Below are positions 25,610 to 33,982 of a stretch of 64,000 nt of DNA, piece after piece. Where the stretch lies: assembly GCF_017810075.1 (NCBI RefSeq), contig NZ_JADNYK010000001.1:62001-126000 (forward strand), written 5' to 3'. Position 1 is the first letter of the stretch. Each line of letters opens with the position of its first letter. The translations under genes were made by a program, and so were the position numbers. Source of the DNA: Pseudozobellia sp. WGM2. GTDB lineage: Bacteria; Bacteroidota; Bacteroidia; Flavobacteriales; Flavobacteriaceae. A model generated the notes under the pieces. That model saw only the letters and a list, made by a program, of their open reading frames with translations, did not search any database and was not told the DNA's origin.

Positions 25610-26382
25610 TAAGCTATTTCTTTATTTTTCTTCACCACCTCGTTTGCCAAATTCAAATAATTGGTGGCTCCTTTGCTGCTTGCATCATATTTAATAATGC
25701 TCTCCCCATAACTTGGTGCTTCACTCAAGCGCACATTACGTTGAATGATGGTATCGAAAACCATATCGGCAAAATGCTTACGAACTTCTTCCACTACCTG
25801 ATTTGAAAGGCGTAAACGAGAATCGTACATGGTCAATAGCATACCTTCGATATCAAGGTTCGGGTTATGCACTTTTTGAACACTCTTGATAGTGTTCAAT
25901 AATTTACCAAGACCCTCCAAAGCAAAATATTCACATTGAATAGGGATAATTACGGAATCTGCCGCTGTTAAGGCATTCAATGTCAATAACCCTAACGAAG
26001 GTGCGCAGTCGATTAAGATGTAATCGTAAGTATCTCGCAAATCAGATATGGCTTTCTTCATCATATACTCCCGTTCATCTTTGTCGACCAATTCAATTTC
26101 GATGGCGACCAAATCTATATGTGCGGGAATTAAATCTACGTTCGGTGAGTCGGTCTCAACAATCGTTTCCTTGGCATCTGTCGTCAGTTCTAGTAATTGA
26201 TAGGTGCCGAGTTCGACGTTTTCGACTTCAATACCCAAGCCAGAAGTAGCATTTGCCTGCGGGTCGGCATCGATTAATAATACCTTCTTTTCCAAAACCC
26301 CTAAAGAGGCCGCTAAATTTACGGTAGTAGTAGTTTTTCCTACCCCTCCCTTCTGGTTCGCAATAGCAATTATCTTGCCCAT
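25609..26382 (-). CDS. parA: Chromosome partitioning ATPase ParA (Soj)
   Basis: 257 residues, a short (non-plasmid) ParA without an N-terminal DNA-binding extension. The deviant Walker A motif KGGVGKTTTTVNLAA carries the signature lysine, ADPQANATSGLG is the switch A' motif, and YILIDCAPSLGLLTLNAL is Walker B. It forms an ATP-dependent gradient on the nucleoid that moves ParB-parS complexes. It is first in the parAB operon. The 163-base region upstream (26383-26545) separates it from the FtsB-like gene and presumably holds the promoter, though only a TATTTTTA near-match is seen. Confidence 0.96.
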   Translation of the reverse strand: MGKIIAIANQKGGVGKTTTTVNLAASLGVLEKKVLLIDADPQANATSGLGIEVENVELGTYQLLELTTDAKETIVETDSPNVDLIPAHIDLVAIEIELVDKDEREYMMKKAISDLRDTYDYILIDCAPSLGLLTLNALTAADSVIIPIQCEYFALEGLGKLLNTIKSVQKVHNPNLDIEGMLLTMYDSRLRLSNQVVEEVRKHFADMVFDTIIQRNVRLSEAPSYGESIIKYDASSKGATNYLNLANEVVKKNKEIA

Positions 26383-26545
26383 TATCCGTCTGTGTTAGGG
26401 GGTAAAAATACGATTATTTATGATGCTATTGAAACCATTTTGTTAACACAAGGTGAATAACTATGGTGTTTTGCGTTAAAGTTGGTTAACAGTAAATTAA
26501 AATCGTTTATCAGCAGCAATAACTATAGGCAAATCGGTAAGTGAA

Positions 26546-26878
26546 CTAATCTTTGGGTTTGAGCTTTAAGCTGTCTTCGTACTCGATTAGATAAATTTCT
26601 TCATTCTTCTTCTTAAGGTAGTACTTTTCGCGGGCAAATTTTTCCAACTCTTCAGGATCGGAAAGCCTTTCTAGAATTATCTTATCGTTGGCTATTTCCT
26701 CTTTTAAAAATTCTTGTTGTTTCTCAAGTTTATTGATTTCTTTTTTTAGTTCTAAATGAATCAATAATGAGTTGGTGTCGAAGAAGAGCATCCAAATAAC
26801 AAACACAGTAAGTACCAAAATATATACATTGGTAAGCACACTGAACCATTTTTTCTTTCGCAAGTCTTTTAACCCCAT
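26546..26878 (-). CDS. Septum formation initiator family protein (FtsB/DivIC-like)
   Basis: 110 residues. A short basic cytoplasmic tail (MGLKDLRKKKWF) leads to one transmembrane helix (about 15-33), then a leucine/lysine coiled coil (about 38-72; LELKKEINKLEKQQEFLKEE) and the DPEELEKFAREKYYLKKKNE motif that defines the DivIC/FtsB family. These bitopic proteins join FtsL and FtsQ/DivIB in the divisome. The start lies five bases after the udk stop, so it is cotranscribed with udk. Confidence 0.9.
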   Translation of the reverse strand: MGLKDLRKKKWFSVLTNVYILVLTVFVIWMLFFDTNSLLIHLELKKEINKLEKQQEFLKEEIANDKIILERLSDPEELEKFAREKYYLKKKNEEIYLIEYEDSLKLKPKD

Positions 26879-26883
26879 CGTGC

Positions 26884-27492
26884 CTATGTCAATTTTTCGT
26901 TGATGATCGTCTTCACAATATCAACTGCAACAGTGTTGTATTTATTGTTGGGTATAATGATATCTGCATATTCTTTACTGGGTTCTATAAACTGCAAATG
27001 CATCGGTTTGATGTTCGATTGGTACTTTTCTAAAGTTTCGTCCAAATTCCATCCACGTTCATTAACATCACGTTTGAGTCTTCGTATCAGGCGTTCGTCT
27101 GAATCTGCATGAACGAAAATCTTAATGTCCATCATATTGCGAAGTCTAGAGTTGGTCAATATCAGTATTCCCTCAACTATCAATACTTTGGTTGGGTGAA
27201 CGGGAAGAGTCTTATCAGTACGGTTACACTCTAAAAATGAATAGACCGGTTGTTTGATGGAATGCCCTTCTTTTAATGTTATAAGATGTTCTTCTAAAAG
27301 CTGAAAATCAATGGACTGTGGATGATCAAAATTGGTTTTTCTTCGCTGTTCTAAAGGAAGATGAGAGAGGTCGTTGTAGTACGAGTCTTGAGAAATTACA
27401 CCTACTTCACCTTCCGGAAGTTCATCAATAATCTGATTCACAACTGTCGTTTTTCCGCAGCCTGTTCCACCGGCAATCCCTATAATCAACAT
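26884..27492 (-). CDS. udk: Uridine/cytidine kinase
   Basis: 202 residues from the ATG at 27492, giving MLIIGIAGGTGCGKTT with the P-loop at the N-terminus; the frame is open upstream, but its 26 extra residues overlap the promoter box. Udk phosphorylates uridine and cytidine to UMP and CMP in pyrimidine salvage. Further motifs are SQDSYY, NFDHPQSIDF (nucleoside base), the lid IFVHADSDERLIRRLKRD and a C-terminal ADIIIPNNKYN. It is first of a two-gene unit with the FtsB-like gene and divergent from an efflux pump. Confidence 0.95.
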   Translation of the reverse strand: MLIIGIAGGTGCGKTTVVNQIIDELPEGEVGVISQDSYYNDLSHLPLEQRRKTNFDHPQSIDFQLLEEHLITLKEGHSIKQPVYSFLECNRTDKTLPVHPTKVLIVEGILILTNSRLRNMMDIKIFVHADSDERLIRRLKRDVNERGWNLDETLEKYQSNIKPMHLQFIEPSKEYADIIIPNNKYNTVAVDIVKTIINEKLT

Positions 27493-27509
27493 TCCTGATA
27501 AATTTTTGA

Positions 27510-27517
27510 CAAAAATA
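27510..27517 (-). promoter_or_regulatory. -7 promoter box (TATTTTTG) for udk
   Basis: The minus strand reads TATTTTTG, 17 bases before the udk ATG at 27492. It supports the shorter udk start. Confidence 0.45.
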
Positions 27518-27589
27518 CATATTTGCAATGCAATACCCAGTATATCGGTAAAATGAAGTTTTGATAACAAGGCTTACAGCTTATATGCC

Positions 27590-27597
27590 TAATTTTG
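27590..27597 (+). promoter_or_regulatory. -7 promoter box (TAATTTTG) for the efflux gene
   Basis: TAATTTTG matches TAnnTTTG and ends four bases before the ATG at 27602, implying a very short leader. A TTTG lies upstream, but with 26-base spacing. Confidence 0.35.
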
Positions 27598-27601
27598 CAC
27601 A

Positions 27602-28810
27602 ATGCAAAATGAAAATGTAAAGCCGAATTTTGAATTTATAGCTTTGATGGCCTCCCTGATGTCAATCGTCGCCTTGGCTTTAGATGCACTGTTGCCTGCA
27701 CTTTCACATATCGGGGAGGCGGTCAACAGCTTTGACCCCACGGCCAATCAAATGATGATTACCATGATTTTTTTGGGTCTGGGTATCGGTCAATTGTTTT
27801 TCGGCCCCTTGTCGGATAGTTACGGCAGAAAGCCCATGGTTTATGCCGGTTTTCTGACTTTTGGGGTGGGTAGCGCCATATGCCTAATGGCCAATTCATT
27901 AGAAATAATGGTTGCCGGTAGAATGCTTCAAGGGGTCGGCCTTTCCGCACCTCGAAGCATAGCGATTTCTATTATTCGAGACACCTACAGCGGAGATTAT
28001 ATGGCAAGAATGATGTCTTTCGTAACGGCATTTTTTATTTTGATACCTGTTATTGCACCAGCCACCGGAAAATGGATAATGGATGCCTTTAGTTGGCAAG
28101 CTATATTCTACGTGCAGCTCTTTTTTGCTCTGGTCGTTGGTATTTGGTTTTGGAAACGTCAACAAGAAACTCTTAAGCCCCAATATAAAGTACCTTTTTC
28201 AATGGGTGTTTTTATGAGTGGCCTTAAAGAATTTTTAAAACACAGGGAATCTGTGGCCTTCACATTTACTTCTGGGTTCATAACGGGAGCTTTTCTTGTG
28301 TACCTTAGTGCCTCGCAGCATGTTTTTGAAGACCAATATGGTTTGGTAGATTCGTTCCCCTATATTTTTGCCGGTCTGGCAGTTTCTATCGGATTGTCAA
28401 CCTTGTTGAACGGTACCTTGGTCATGCGTTTTGGTATGCGAAGACTGGCTTTGATGGCATTGACCGCATTTTGTAGTATTGCTTTACTATACGTTTTGCT
28501 TTTCTGGAACCAACCCAACCCAAGCGTAATCGTTTTGGTCGGTTTTCTATCGGTTCAATTTTTCTGTTTGGGCTTTCTATGGGGAAATTTTCGTTCTATT
28601 GCTATGGAACCCATAGGTCATATTGCCGGTATCGGCGCTGCTATAAACGGATTCGTTTCTACCGTAATTGCAGTGCCTATTGCAAGTTATATCGGTGGCT
28701 TCGTTACGGACACGGTTTGGCCCATGTTCGTAGGTTTAGCCATTTGCGGATTACTTTCTTTAGGCATAATGCTTATGGTAAGAAAGAAACATGCCTTGGC
28801 CAGGGCTTAA
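27602..28810 (+). CDS. MFS transporter, Bcr/CflA multidrug efflux type
   Basis: 402 residues, twelve predicted membrane helices. The Bcr/CflA (DHA1) pattern is visible: PALSHIGEAVN in the first periplasmic loop, GLGIGQLFFGPLSDSYGRKPMV as the motif A loop, and RMLQGVGLSAPRSIAISIIRD as motifs B/C on helices 4-5. Family members expel drugs such as bicyclomycin, or sulfonamides and cysteine; the substrate here is unknown. The gene stands alone, with a 109-base spacer shared with udk and a perfect 20-base terminator downstream shared with acs. Confidence 0.9.
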   Translation: MQNENVKPNFEFIALMASLMSIVALALDALLPALSHIGEAVNSFDPTANQMMITMIFLGLGIGQLFFGPLSDSYGRKPMVYAGFLTFGVGSAICLMANSLEIMVAGRMLQGVGLSAPRSIAISIIRDTYSGDYMARMMSFVTAFFILIPVIAPATGKWIMDAFSWQAIFYVQLFFALVVGIWFWKRQQETLKPQYKVPFSMGVFMSGLKEFLKHRESVAFTFTSGFITGAFLVYLSASQHVFEDQYGLVDSFPYIFAGLAVSIGLSTLLNGTLVMRFGMRRLALMALTAFCSIALLYVLLFWNQPNPSVIVLVGFLSVQFFCLGFLWGNFRSIAMEPIGHIAGIGAAINGFVSTVIAVPIASYIGGFVTDTVWPMFVGLAICGLLSLGIMLMVRKKHALARA

Positions 28811-28835
28811 TAAATTGACTACCTGAGTAAGAGAT

Positions 28836-28880
28836 AAAAACAACGCCGGGAACATGTTAAATGTTCCCGGCGTTGTTTTT
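28836..28880. terminator. Bidirectional terminator between efflux gene and acs
   Basis: A perfect 20-base inverted repeat (28836-28855 with 28861-28880) around a five-base loop, with GCCGGGAAC core and A/T ends giving a U-run on both strands. Its last base is part of the acs stop codon. Confidence 0.92.
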
Positions 28881-30787
28881 TACAATGATTTATCCATAAT
28901 CTCTTTGACTATTTCAGGGTTCAGTAGGGTAGAGGTATCACCCATATTGCTCGTATCGTTAGATGCGATTTTTCGTAGTATTCGTCGCATTATTTTACCA
29001 CTTCTTGTTTTTGGCAATCCGGAAACAAACTGAATCTTATCGAGTTTTGCAATGGGCCCGATATGTTCCGTAATCTGTTGGTTGATTTCCTTTGCCAGAT
29101 TCTCACGGTTTCGGGTCTCTCCAAACTCCTTGAGAATTACGAATCCGTAGAGCGCATTTCCTTTGATATCATGTGGGAAGCCAACAATGGCACTTTCAGC
29201 TACCGCTGGATGTTCGTTTATAGAATCTTCGATGGGTGCTGTTCCCAGATTGTGACCAGATACGATAACCACATCATCTACACGGCCGGTGATGCGATAG
29301 TACCCCACGGCATCTCTAAGCGCACCATCACCTGAAAAATACATGTCTTTAAATGCGGAAAAGTAGGTGTCTCTGTATCTATCATGATTTCCCCAAATGG
29401 TTCGGGCAATCGCTGGCCACGGAAATTTGATACACAACCTTCCAGAAACCTGTTTCCCCTTAATTTCTTTTCCCTCTTCATCTATCAGAGCGGGTTGAAT
29501 ACCAATAAATGGCAAAGTAGCATAAGTGGGAGTGGTGGGGGTGACATAAGGTATTGGGGTAATCATAATACCCCCGGTTTCGGTTTGCCACCACGTATCT
29601 ACGATTGGGCTATTCTTTTTGCCCACATTGTTATTGTACCAATGCCATGCTTCTTCATTGATAGGTTCACCAACCGAACCAAGTACTTTTAAAGAAGAAA
29701 GGTCATGTTTATCTAAGAATTCTAAATTTTCTTTTGCCAAGGCACGAATAGCTGTTGGTGCGGTATAGAATTGATTTACTTTGTGCTTTTCAACAATTTC
29801 CCAGAAACGCCCATAATCTGGGTAAGAGGGAACGCCTTCGAACATTACGGTCGTGGCACCATTGGCCAACGGTCCGTACACAATGTAAGAGTGTCCGGTA
29901 ATCCAACCGATATCGGCGGTACACCAGTAGACATCTTCTTCGCGGTACTGAAATACATTTTTAAAGGTATATGCCGTATAGACCATGTAGCCACCAATTG
30001 TATGTACCATGCCCTTAGGCTTACCTGTAGAACCTGAGGTATAAAGAATAAATAAAGGGTCTTCGGCATCCATGATTTCAGCGACACAATCGGCATAAGC
30101 CTCGTCTAAAAGAGGTTGTAGCCATTTATCTCTACCCTCTTTCATATCGATATCAGTATTGATTCGCTTGGCCACCAAAACATTTTTAACCCCAGGGCAA
30201 CTTTCAAGCGCCTTATCAACAATACTCTTCAGGTCAATGGTTTTTGCTCCTCGATATGAACCATCGGAAGTAATTACCAATTTACAATCGGAATCATTAA
30301 CTCTGGCGGCCAAGGCACTGGAAGAGAAACCTGCAAAAACCACGGAATGAATGGCACCGATTCGAGCACATGCGAGAACCGATACGGCCAACTCAGGAAT
30401 CATAGGTAGATAGATGCATACCCGATCCCCCTTTTTCACACCCTGATCAAGCAAAACGTTCGCCATGCGACACACTTTTTCATGAAGGTCGCGGTACGTT
30501 ATGTGTTGTGCTTCTTCATTGGGGTCATTGGGCTCGAATAAAATTGCTGTCTTATCTCCACGTGTAGGTAAATGCCTATCGATACAATTTTCGGTAATAT
30601 TCAATTTGGCTCCTTCGAACCACTTTATTTCCGGTTTTGAGAAATCCCAACTTAGAACATTGTCCCATTTTTTTCGCCATACGAAATGCTCTTCGGCAAT
30701 CTCTTCCCAAAACGCTTCGGGATTGCGAACTGACTTTCTATAGACTTGAAAATATTCTTCTAAATGCTTAATGTGGTAATTGCTCAT
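28880..30787 (-). CDS. acs: Acetyl-CoA synthetase (AMP-forming)
   Basis: 635 residues, typical. It activates acetate to acetyl-AMP and then acetyl-CoA. The P-loop is YTSGSTGKPKGMVH, the CoA/adenylate region includes DIGWITGHSYIVYGPL, GSVGEPINEEAWHWY, TWWQTETGG and SGDGALRDAVGYY, and the regulatory acetylation lysine lies in PKTRSGKIMRR near the C-terminus. It is followed 3' by the terminator and preceded, 35 bases upstream, by a sodium:solute symporter, so uptake and activation of acetate or a similar acid are coupled. Confidence 0.97.
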   Translation of the reverse strand: MSNYHIKHLEEYFQVYRKSVRNPEAFWEEIAEEHFVWRKKWDNVLSWDFSKPEIKWFEGAKLNITENCIDRHLPTRGDKTAILFEPNDPNEEAQHITYRDLHEKVCRMANVLLDQGVKKGDRVCIYLPMIPELAVSVLACARIGAIHSVVFAGFSSSALAARVNDSDCKLVITSDGSYRGAKTIDLKSIVDKALESCPGVKNVLVAKRINTDIDMKEGRDKWLQPLLDEAYADCVAEIMDAEDPLFILYTSGSTGKPKGMVHTIGGYMVYTAYTFKNVFQYREEDVYWCTADIGWITGHSYIVYGPLANGATTVMFEGVPSYPDYGRFWEIVEKHKVNQFYTAPTAIRALAKENLEFLDKHDLSSLKVLGSVGEPINEEAWHWYNNNVGKKNSPIVDTWWQTETGGIMITPIPYVTPTTPTYATLPFIGIQPALIDEEGKEIKGKQVSGRLCIKFPWPAIARTIWGNHDRYRDTYFSAFKDMYFSGDGALRDAVGYYRITGRVDDVVIVSGHNLGTAPIEDSINEHPAVAESAIVGFPHDIKGNALYGFVILKEFGETRNRENLAKEINQQITEHIGPIAKLDKIQFVSGLPKTRSGKIMRRILRKIASNDTSNMGDTSTLLNPEIVKEIMDKSL

Positions 30788-30822
30788 TAGTGTACTGTGT
30801 TTCTTTAAAGTTAAAAAAATTA

Positions 30823-32535
30823 TTAATGTCCAGTGGCCTCTCCGGCACCACTGGGGATTCTAATATCTTCTACGATTTCTTGTACGTCTTCAGGAGGCGG
30901 GGGAGTGAATTTCATAATGACTATCGATACAAGAAAGTTGACAATCATCGCTACACTGCCGAACCCTTCGGGTGATATGCCGAACCACCAATCTTTTTCC
31001 AAAGTTGGCACTGCCTCTTTACCACCATCAAAAATTCCGAACTTGAATTTCAACATATAAAAGAGCATCAACGATATACCGATGACCATTCCGGCAATGG
31101 CACCCTCTTTATTCATTTTTTTATAAAAAATGCCTAAAACGATTGCGGGGAAAAAAGAAGCGGCTGCGAGACCAAAAGCCAATGCCACAACTGCAGCGAC
31201 AAAGCCTGGCGGGTTTATTCCAAAATACCCGGCAATAACGACTGCTACGGTGGCGGCACCACGGGCTGCCCAGAGCTCTCCTTTCTCTGAAATGCCCGGG
31301 GCCAATATTTTTTTGATTAAATCGTGAGAGACCGAAGCAGAAATTACTAAAAGAAGACCGGCAGCGGTAGATAAAGCGGCCGCTAAACTACCTGCAGCCA
31401 CAAGAGCGATTACCCAAGCTGGAAGGTCTGCAATCTCAGGATTCGCCAATACCATAATATCACGGTCTACCGTTAACTCGTTCTTAGAGGTATCGGCAAC
31501 ATATTGAATTTTACCATCTTTATTTTTATCGTCAAAAATCAATAAGCCCGTAGTTTCCCAGTTTTTGAACCATTCGGGCATTGTGCTATATTCTTTATTA
31601 CTCACCGTATTGATCATATTGGTGCGGGCGAAAACCGATACCGCTGGTGCCGTAGTATACAATATGGCTATTAATAAAAGAGCCAAGCCCGCTGATTTTC
31701 TAGCATCTTTTACACGCTTTACCGTAAAGAAACGAACGATTACATGCGGTAGACCCGCAGTACCCACCATAAGTGCCAACGTTATCATGAAGACATCAAT
31801 GGTAGATTTTTTACCGTCGGTATATTCGGCAAAACCAAGCTCAGTAGAGAGTCCGTTGAGTTTGTCCAGCAAATATACTCCAGAGCCATCGTTTAGTTGT
31901 GACCCCATACCCAACTGCGGAATAGGATTTCCGGTCATTTGTATGGAAATAAAGATAGCCGGGACCATAAAGGCAAAAATAAGTACACAGTATTGGGCCA
32001 CCTGGGTATAGGTGATGCCTTTCATGCCCCCTAAAACGGCATAGAAAAGAACAATGACCATACCGATAATAACGCCAGTATTGATGTCAACCTCAAGAAA
32101 ACGGGAGAAAACTACGCCCACACCGCGCATTTGACCTGCCACATAGGTAAAGGAGACAATTAGGGCACAAATTACGGCTACGATACGAGCTGTTTTTGAA
32201 TAGTACCTATCGCCTATGAAATCGGGTACGGTGAACTTTCCGAATTTTCTAAGATAGGGCGCCAAGAGTAGGGCTAGCAGCACATAACCACCTGTCCACC
32301 CCATAAGGTAGACCGAGCCGTCGTATCCTGCAAAGGAAATTATGCCCGCCATAGAGATAAAAGAGGCGGCGGACATCCAATCGGCGGCCGTAGCCATGCC
32401 ATTTGCGAGCGGAGAAACGCCACCACCGGCCACGTAAAAATCGTTGGTAGATCCGGCCCTCGACCAAATGGCAATGCCGATATAGAGCGTAAAAGTAATT
32501 CCGACTAAAAGATACGTCCACGTTTGAACATCCAT
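30823..32535 (-). CDS. Sodium:solute symporter large subunit (VC_2705 / ActP-like)
   Basis: 570 residues, about 13 helices of the SSS fold. The N-terminus (YVAGGGVSPLANGMATAADWMSA) and GMKGITYTQVAQY are typical of acetate/monocarboxylate members. A soluble insertion of about 60 residues (roughly 305-365) contains DDKNKDGKIQY, which resembles a Ca-binding EF-hand-like loop. Together with the small DUF4212 protein just upstream it fits the two-component VC_2705-type symporter class. Position next to acs suggests acetate or propionate import. Confidence 0.9.
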   Translation of the reverse strand: MDVQTWTYLLVGITFTLYIGIAIWSRAGSTNDFYVAGGGVSPLANGMATAADWMSAASFISMAGIISFAGYDGSVYLMGWTGGYVLLALLLAPYLRKFGKFTVPDFIGDRYYSKTARIVAVICALIVSFTYVAGQMRGVGVVFSRFLEVDINTGVIIGMVIVLFYAVLGGMKGITYTQVAQYCVLIFAFMVPAIFISIQMTGNPIPQLGMGSQLNDGSGVYLLDKLNGLSTELGFAEYTDGKKSTIDVFMITLALMVGTAGLPHVIVRFFTVKRVKDARKSAGLALLLIAILYTTAPAVSVFARTNMINTVSNKEYSTMPEWFKNWETTGLLIFDDKNKDGKIQYVADTSKNELTVDRDIMVLANPEIADLPAWVIALVAAGSLAAALSTAAGLLLVISASVSHDLIKKILAPGISEKGELWAARGAATVAVVIAGYFGINPPGFVAAVVALAFGLAAASFFPAIVLGIFYKKMNKEGAIAGMVIGISLMLFYMLKFKFGIFDGGKEAVPTLEKDWWFGISPEGFGSVAMIVNFLVSIVIMKFTPPPPEDVQEIVEDIRIPSGAGEATGH

Positions 32536-32589
32536 AGGTTTTGATTTTGGTTATTCCCAGAACAGGGAAATTGTTGGTTGGTATTGGGT

Positions 32590-32850
32590 TTATTCGTTGT
32601 AGCCGTATTTTTTATCCAAGGTATTCATCAACCGTACATAAACGAATATGAGGATTACAAATACATAAATAGAACCTTGTTGGGCGAACCAAAAGCCTAG
32701 TTCAAAACCTCCGATTCTGATTTGGTTCAACGCATCCCTAAATAAAATTCCGGCACCATACGATACCGCAAACCATATGGCAAGAAGAATGAACAAGTAT
32801 CTGACGTTTTCTTTCCAGTAAGCACTGGCTTTTTCTTGCTTTTCGGACAT
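32590..32850 (-). CDS. DUF4212 small subunit of the sodium:solute symporter
   Basis: 86 residues from the ATG at 32850; a longer frame reaching 32952 would overlap the anmK end. Two hydrophobic helices (about 16-34 and 48-70) with ENVRYLFILLAIWFAVSYGAGILF and FWFAQQGSIYVFVILIFVYV match DUF4212, the small companion of VC_2705-type symporters. It precedes the large subunit by 54 bases and is probably required for its assembly or activity. Confidence 0.9.
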   Translation of the reverse strand: MSEKQEKASAYWKENVRYLFILLAIWFAVSYGAGILFRDALNQIRIGGFELGFWFAQQGSIYVFVILIFVYVRLMNTLDKKYGYNE

Positions 32851-32905
32851 GGTGGATTTTAAATTTAAGTTGTTGAATTTACTAATATAACAATTTGTTG
32901 CAGAT

Positions 32906-33982
32906 TTAATTTGGTAAATAAATGATACCGCTCGATGAATCTGATTTTGCACCGGTAACCGAGCAAAGAACGTTGGTTTTTTCTTGCAATCGTAAAACTC
33001 CCATTAGCGCAAAAACCAAAGCTTCTTTAAATTCGATAAGCTTTTTTTCTGGCACGACAACTTTAACCGAATCACCAAGTTTGTCTTGAAGTGTTTCCAC
33101 CAAAAAATCATTTAGAGCTCCCCCACCTGTAACAAAGAGACTTTGACTATCAGTTTGAGCATTGTTCTTTATTTGTATGGCTACTTGTTCACATATATGA
33201 TGAATACTGGTGCACAATAGATTGTTCATATGGTCATTGGTGCCATCGACTATGGGGGCTACTTTGTCTACAAACCATTCAAAACCAATTGATTTTGGAA
33301 AGGGGAGCTTATAAAACTTCAAGGCATTAAGTTTTTGTAGCATATCAACATTTACCTCTCCACTTCGTGCCAATTGGCCGCCTTTATCATATGCTAGGCC
33401 TTCTTTTTGCGTGATATGGTTCAGAATCATATTGGCCAACCCTATATCATAAGCCAATCGCTTTCCATTTTTCTCAAATGATACATTACTGATACCGCCC
33501 AAATTCAAGCAGAAGTCATATTGGTTAAAGAAAAGTCTATCACCGATGGGTACAAGGGGGGCTCCTTGCCCATGCAGCGCAACATCATTGGTGCGAAAAT
33601 CACAAATAACTTTTTGACCACAGGCATTGGCTATATGTTGGCCAGAACCTATTTGAAAGGTGAGCCCGTTCTCGGGCTGATGATGTGTGGTATGACCGTG
33701 GCTTGCAATACTATCGACTTTCAAGTTATGCTCGGTGACAAAATCTCTTACCTGTTCGCCCAGCCAAGTTCCGTATGAATTATGAAATATAAGCAATTCG
33801 TCCGCAGCCAAATAGATGGAATTTTTAAGGCGGTTTTTCATTTCTTCGGAATAGGAAACACTTTTCGTCTGCGCAATTTCGAAATTGTAGTTACCGTCTT
33901 GCTGATCTATTTTGCAGTAGGCCAAATCTAGACCGTCTAACGAAGTGCCGGACATTAAACCGATAATATTTTGACTTTTCAT
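32906..33982 (-). CDS. anmK: Anhydro-N-acetylmuramic acid kinase
   Basis: 358 residues. AnmK opens the 1,6-anhydro ring of anhydro-MurNAc and phosphorylates it to MurNAc-6-phosphate. Motifs: GLMSGTSLDGLDLA at the N-terminus, SHGHTTHHQPENG, CDFRTNDVALHGQGAPLVP (catalytic Asp), NLGGISNVSF and FVTGGGALNDF of the sugar-kinase/actin fold. It overlaps the NagZ-like gene by four bases (ATGA), so product handover within one operon is very likely. MurQ, the next enzyme, is encoded 7 kb away on the other strand. Confidence 0.96.
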   Translation of the reverse strand: MKSQNIIGLMSGTSLDGLDLAYCKIDQQDGNYNFEIAQTKSVSYSEEMKNRLKNSIYLAADELLIFHNSYGTWLGEQVRDFVTEHNLKVDSIASHGHTTHHQPENGLTFQIGSGQHIANACGQKVICDFRTNDVALHGQGAPLVPIGDRLFFNQYDFCLNLGGISNVSFEKNGKRLAYDIGLANMILNHITQKEGLAYDKGGQLARSGEVNVDMLQKLNALKFYKLPFPKSIGFEWFVDKVAPIVDGTNDHMNNLLCTSIHHICEQVAIQIKNNAQTDSQSLFVTGGGALNDFLVETLQDKLGDSVKVVVPEKKLIEFKEALVFALMGVLRLQEKTNVLCSVTGAKSDSSSGIIYLPN

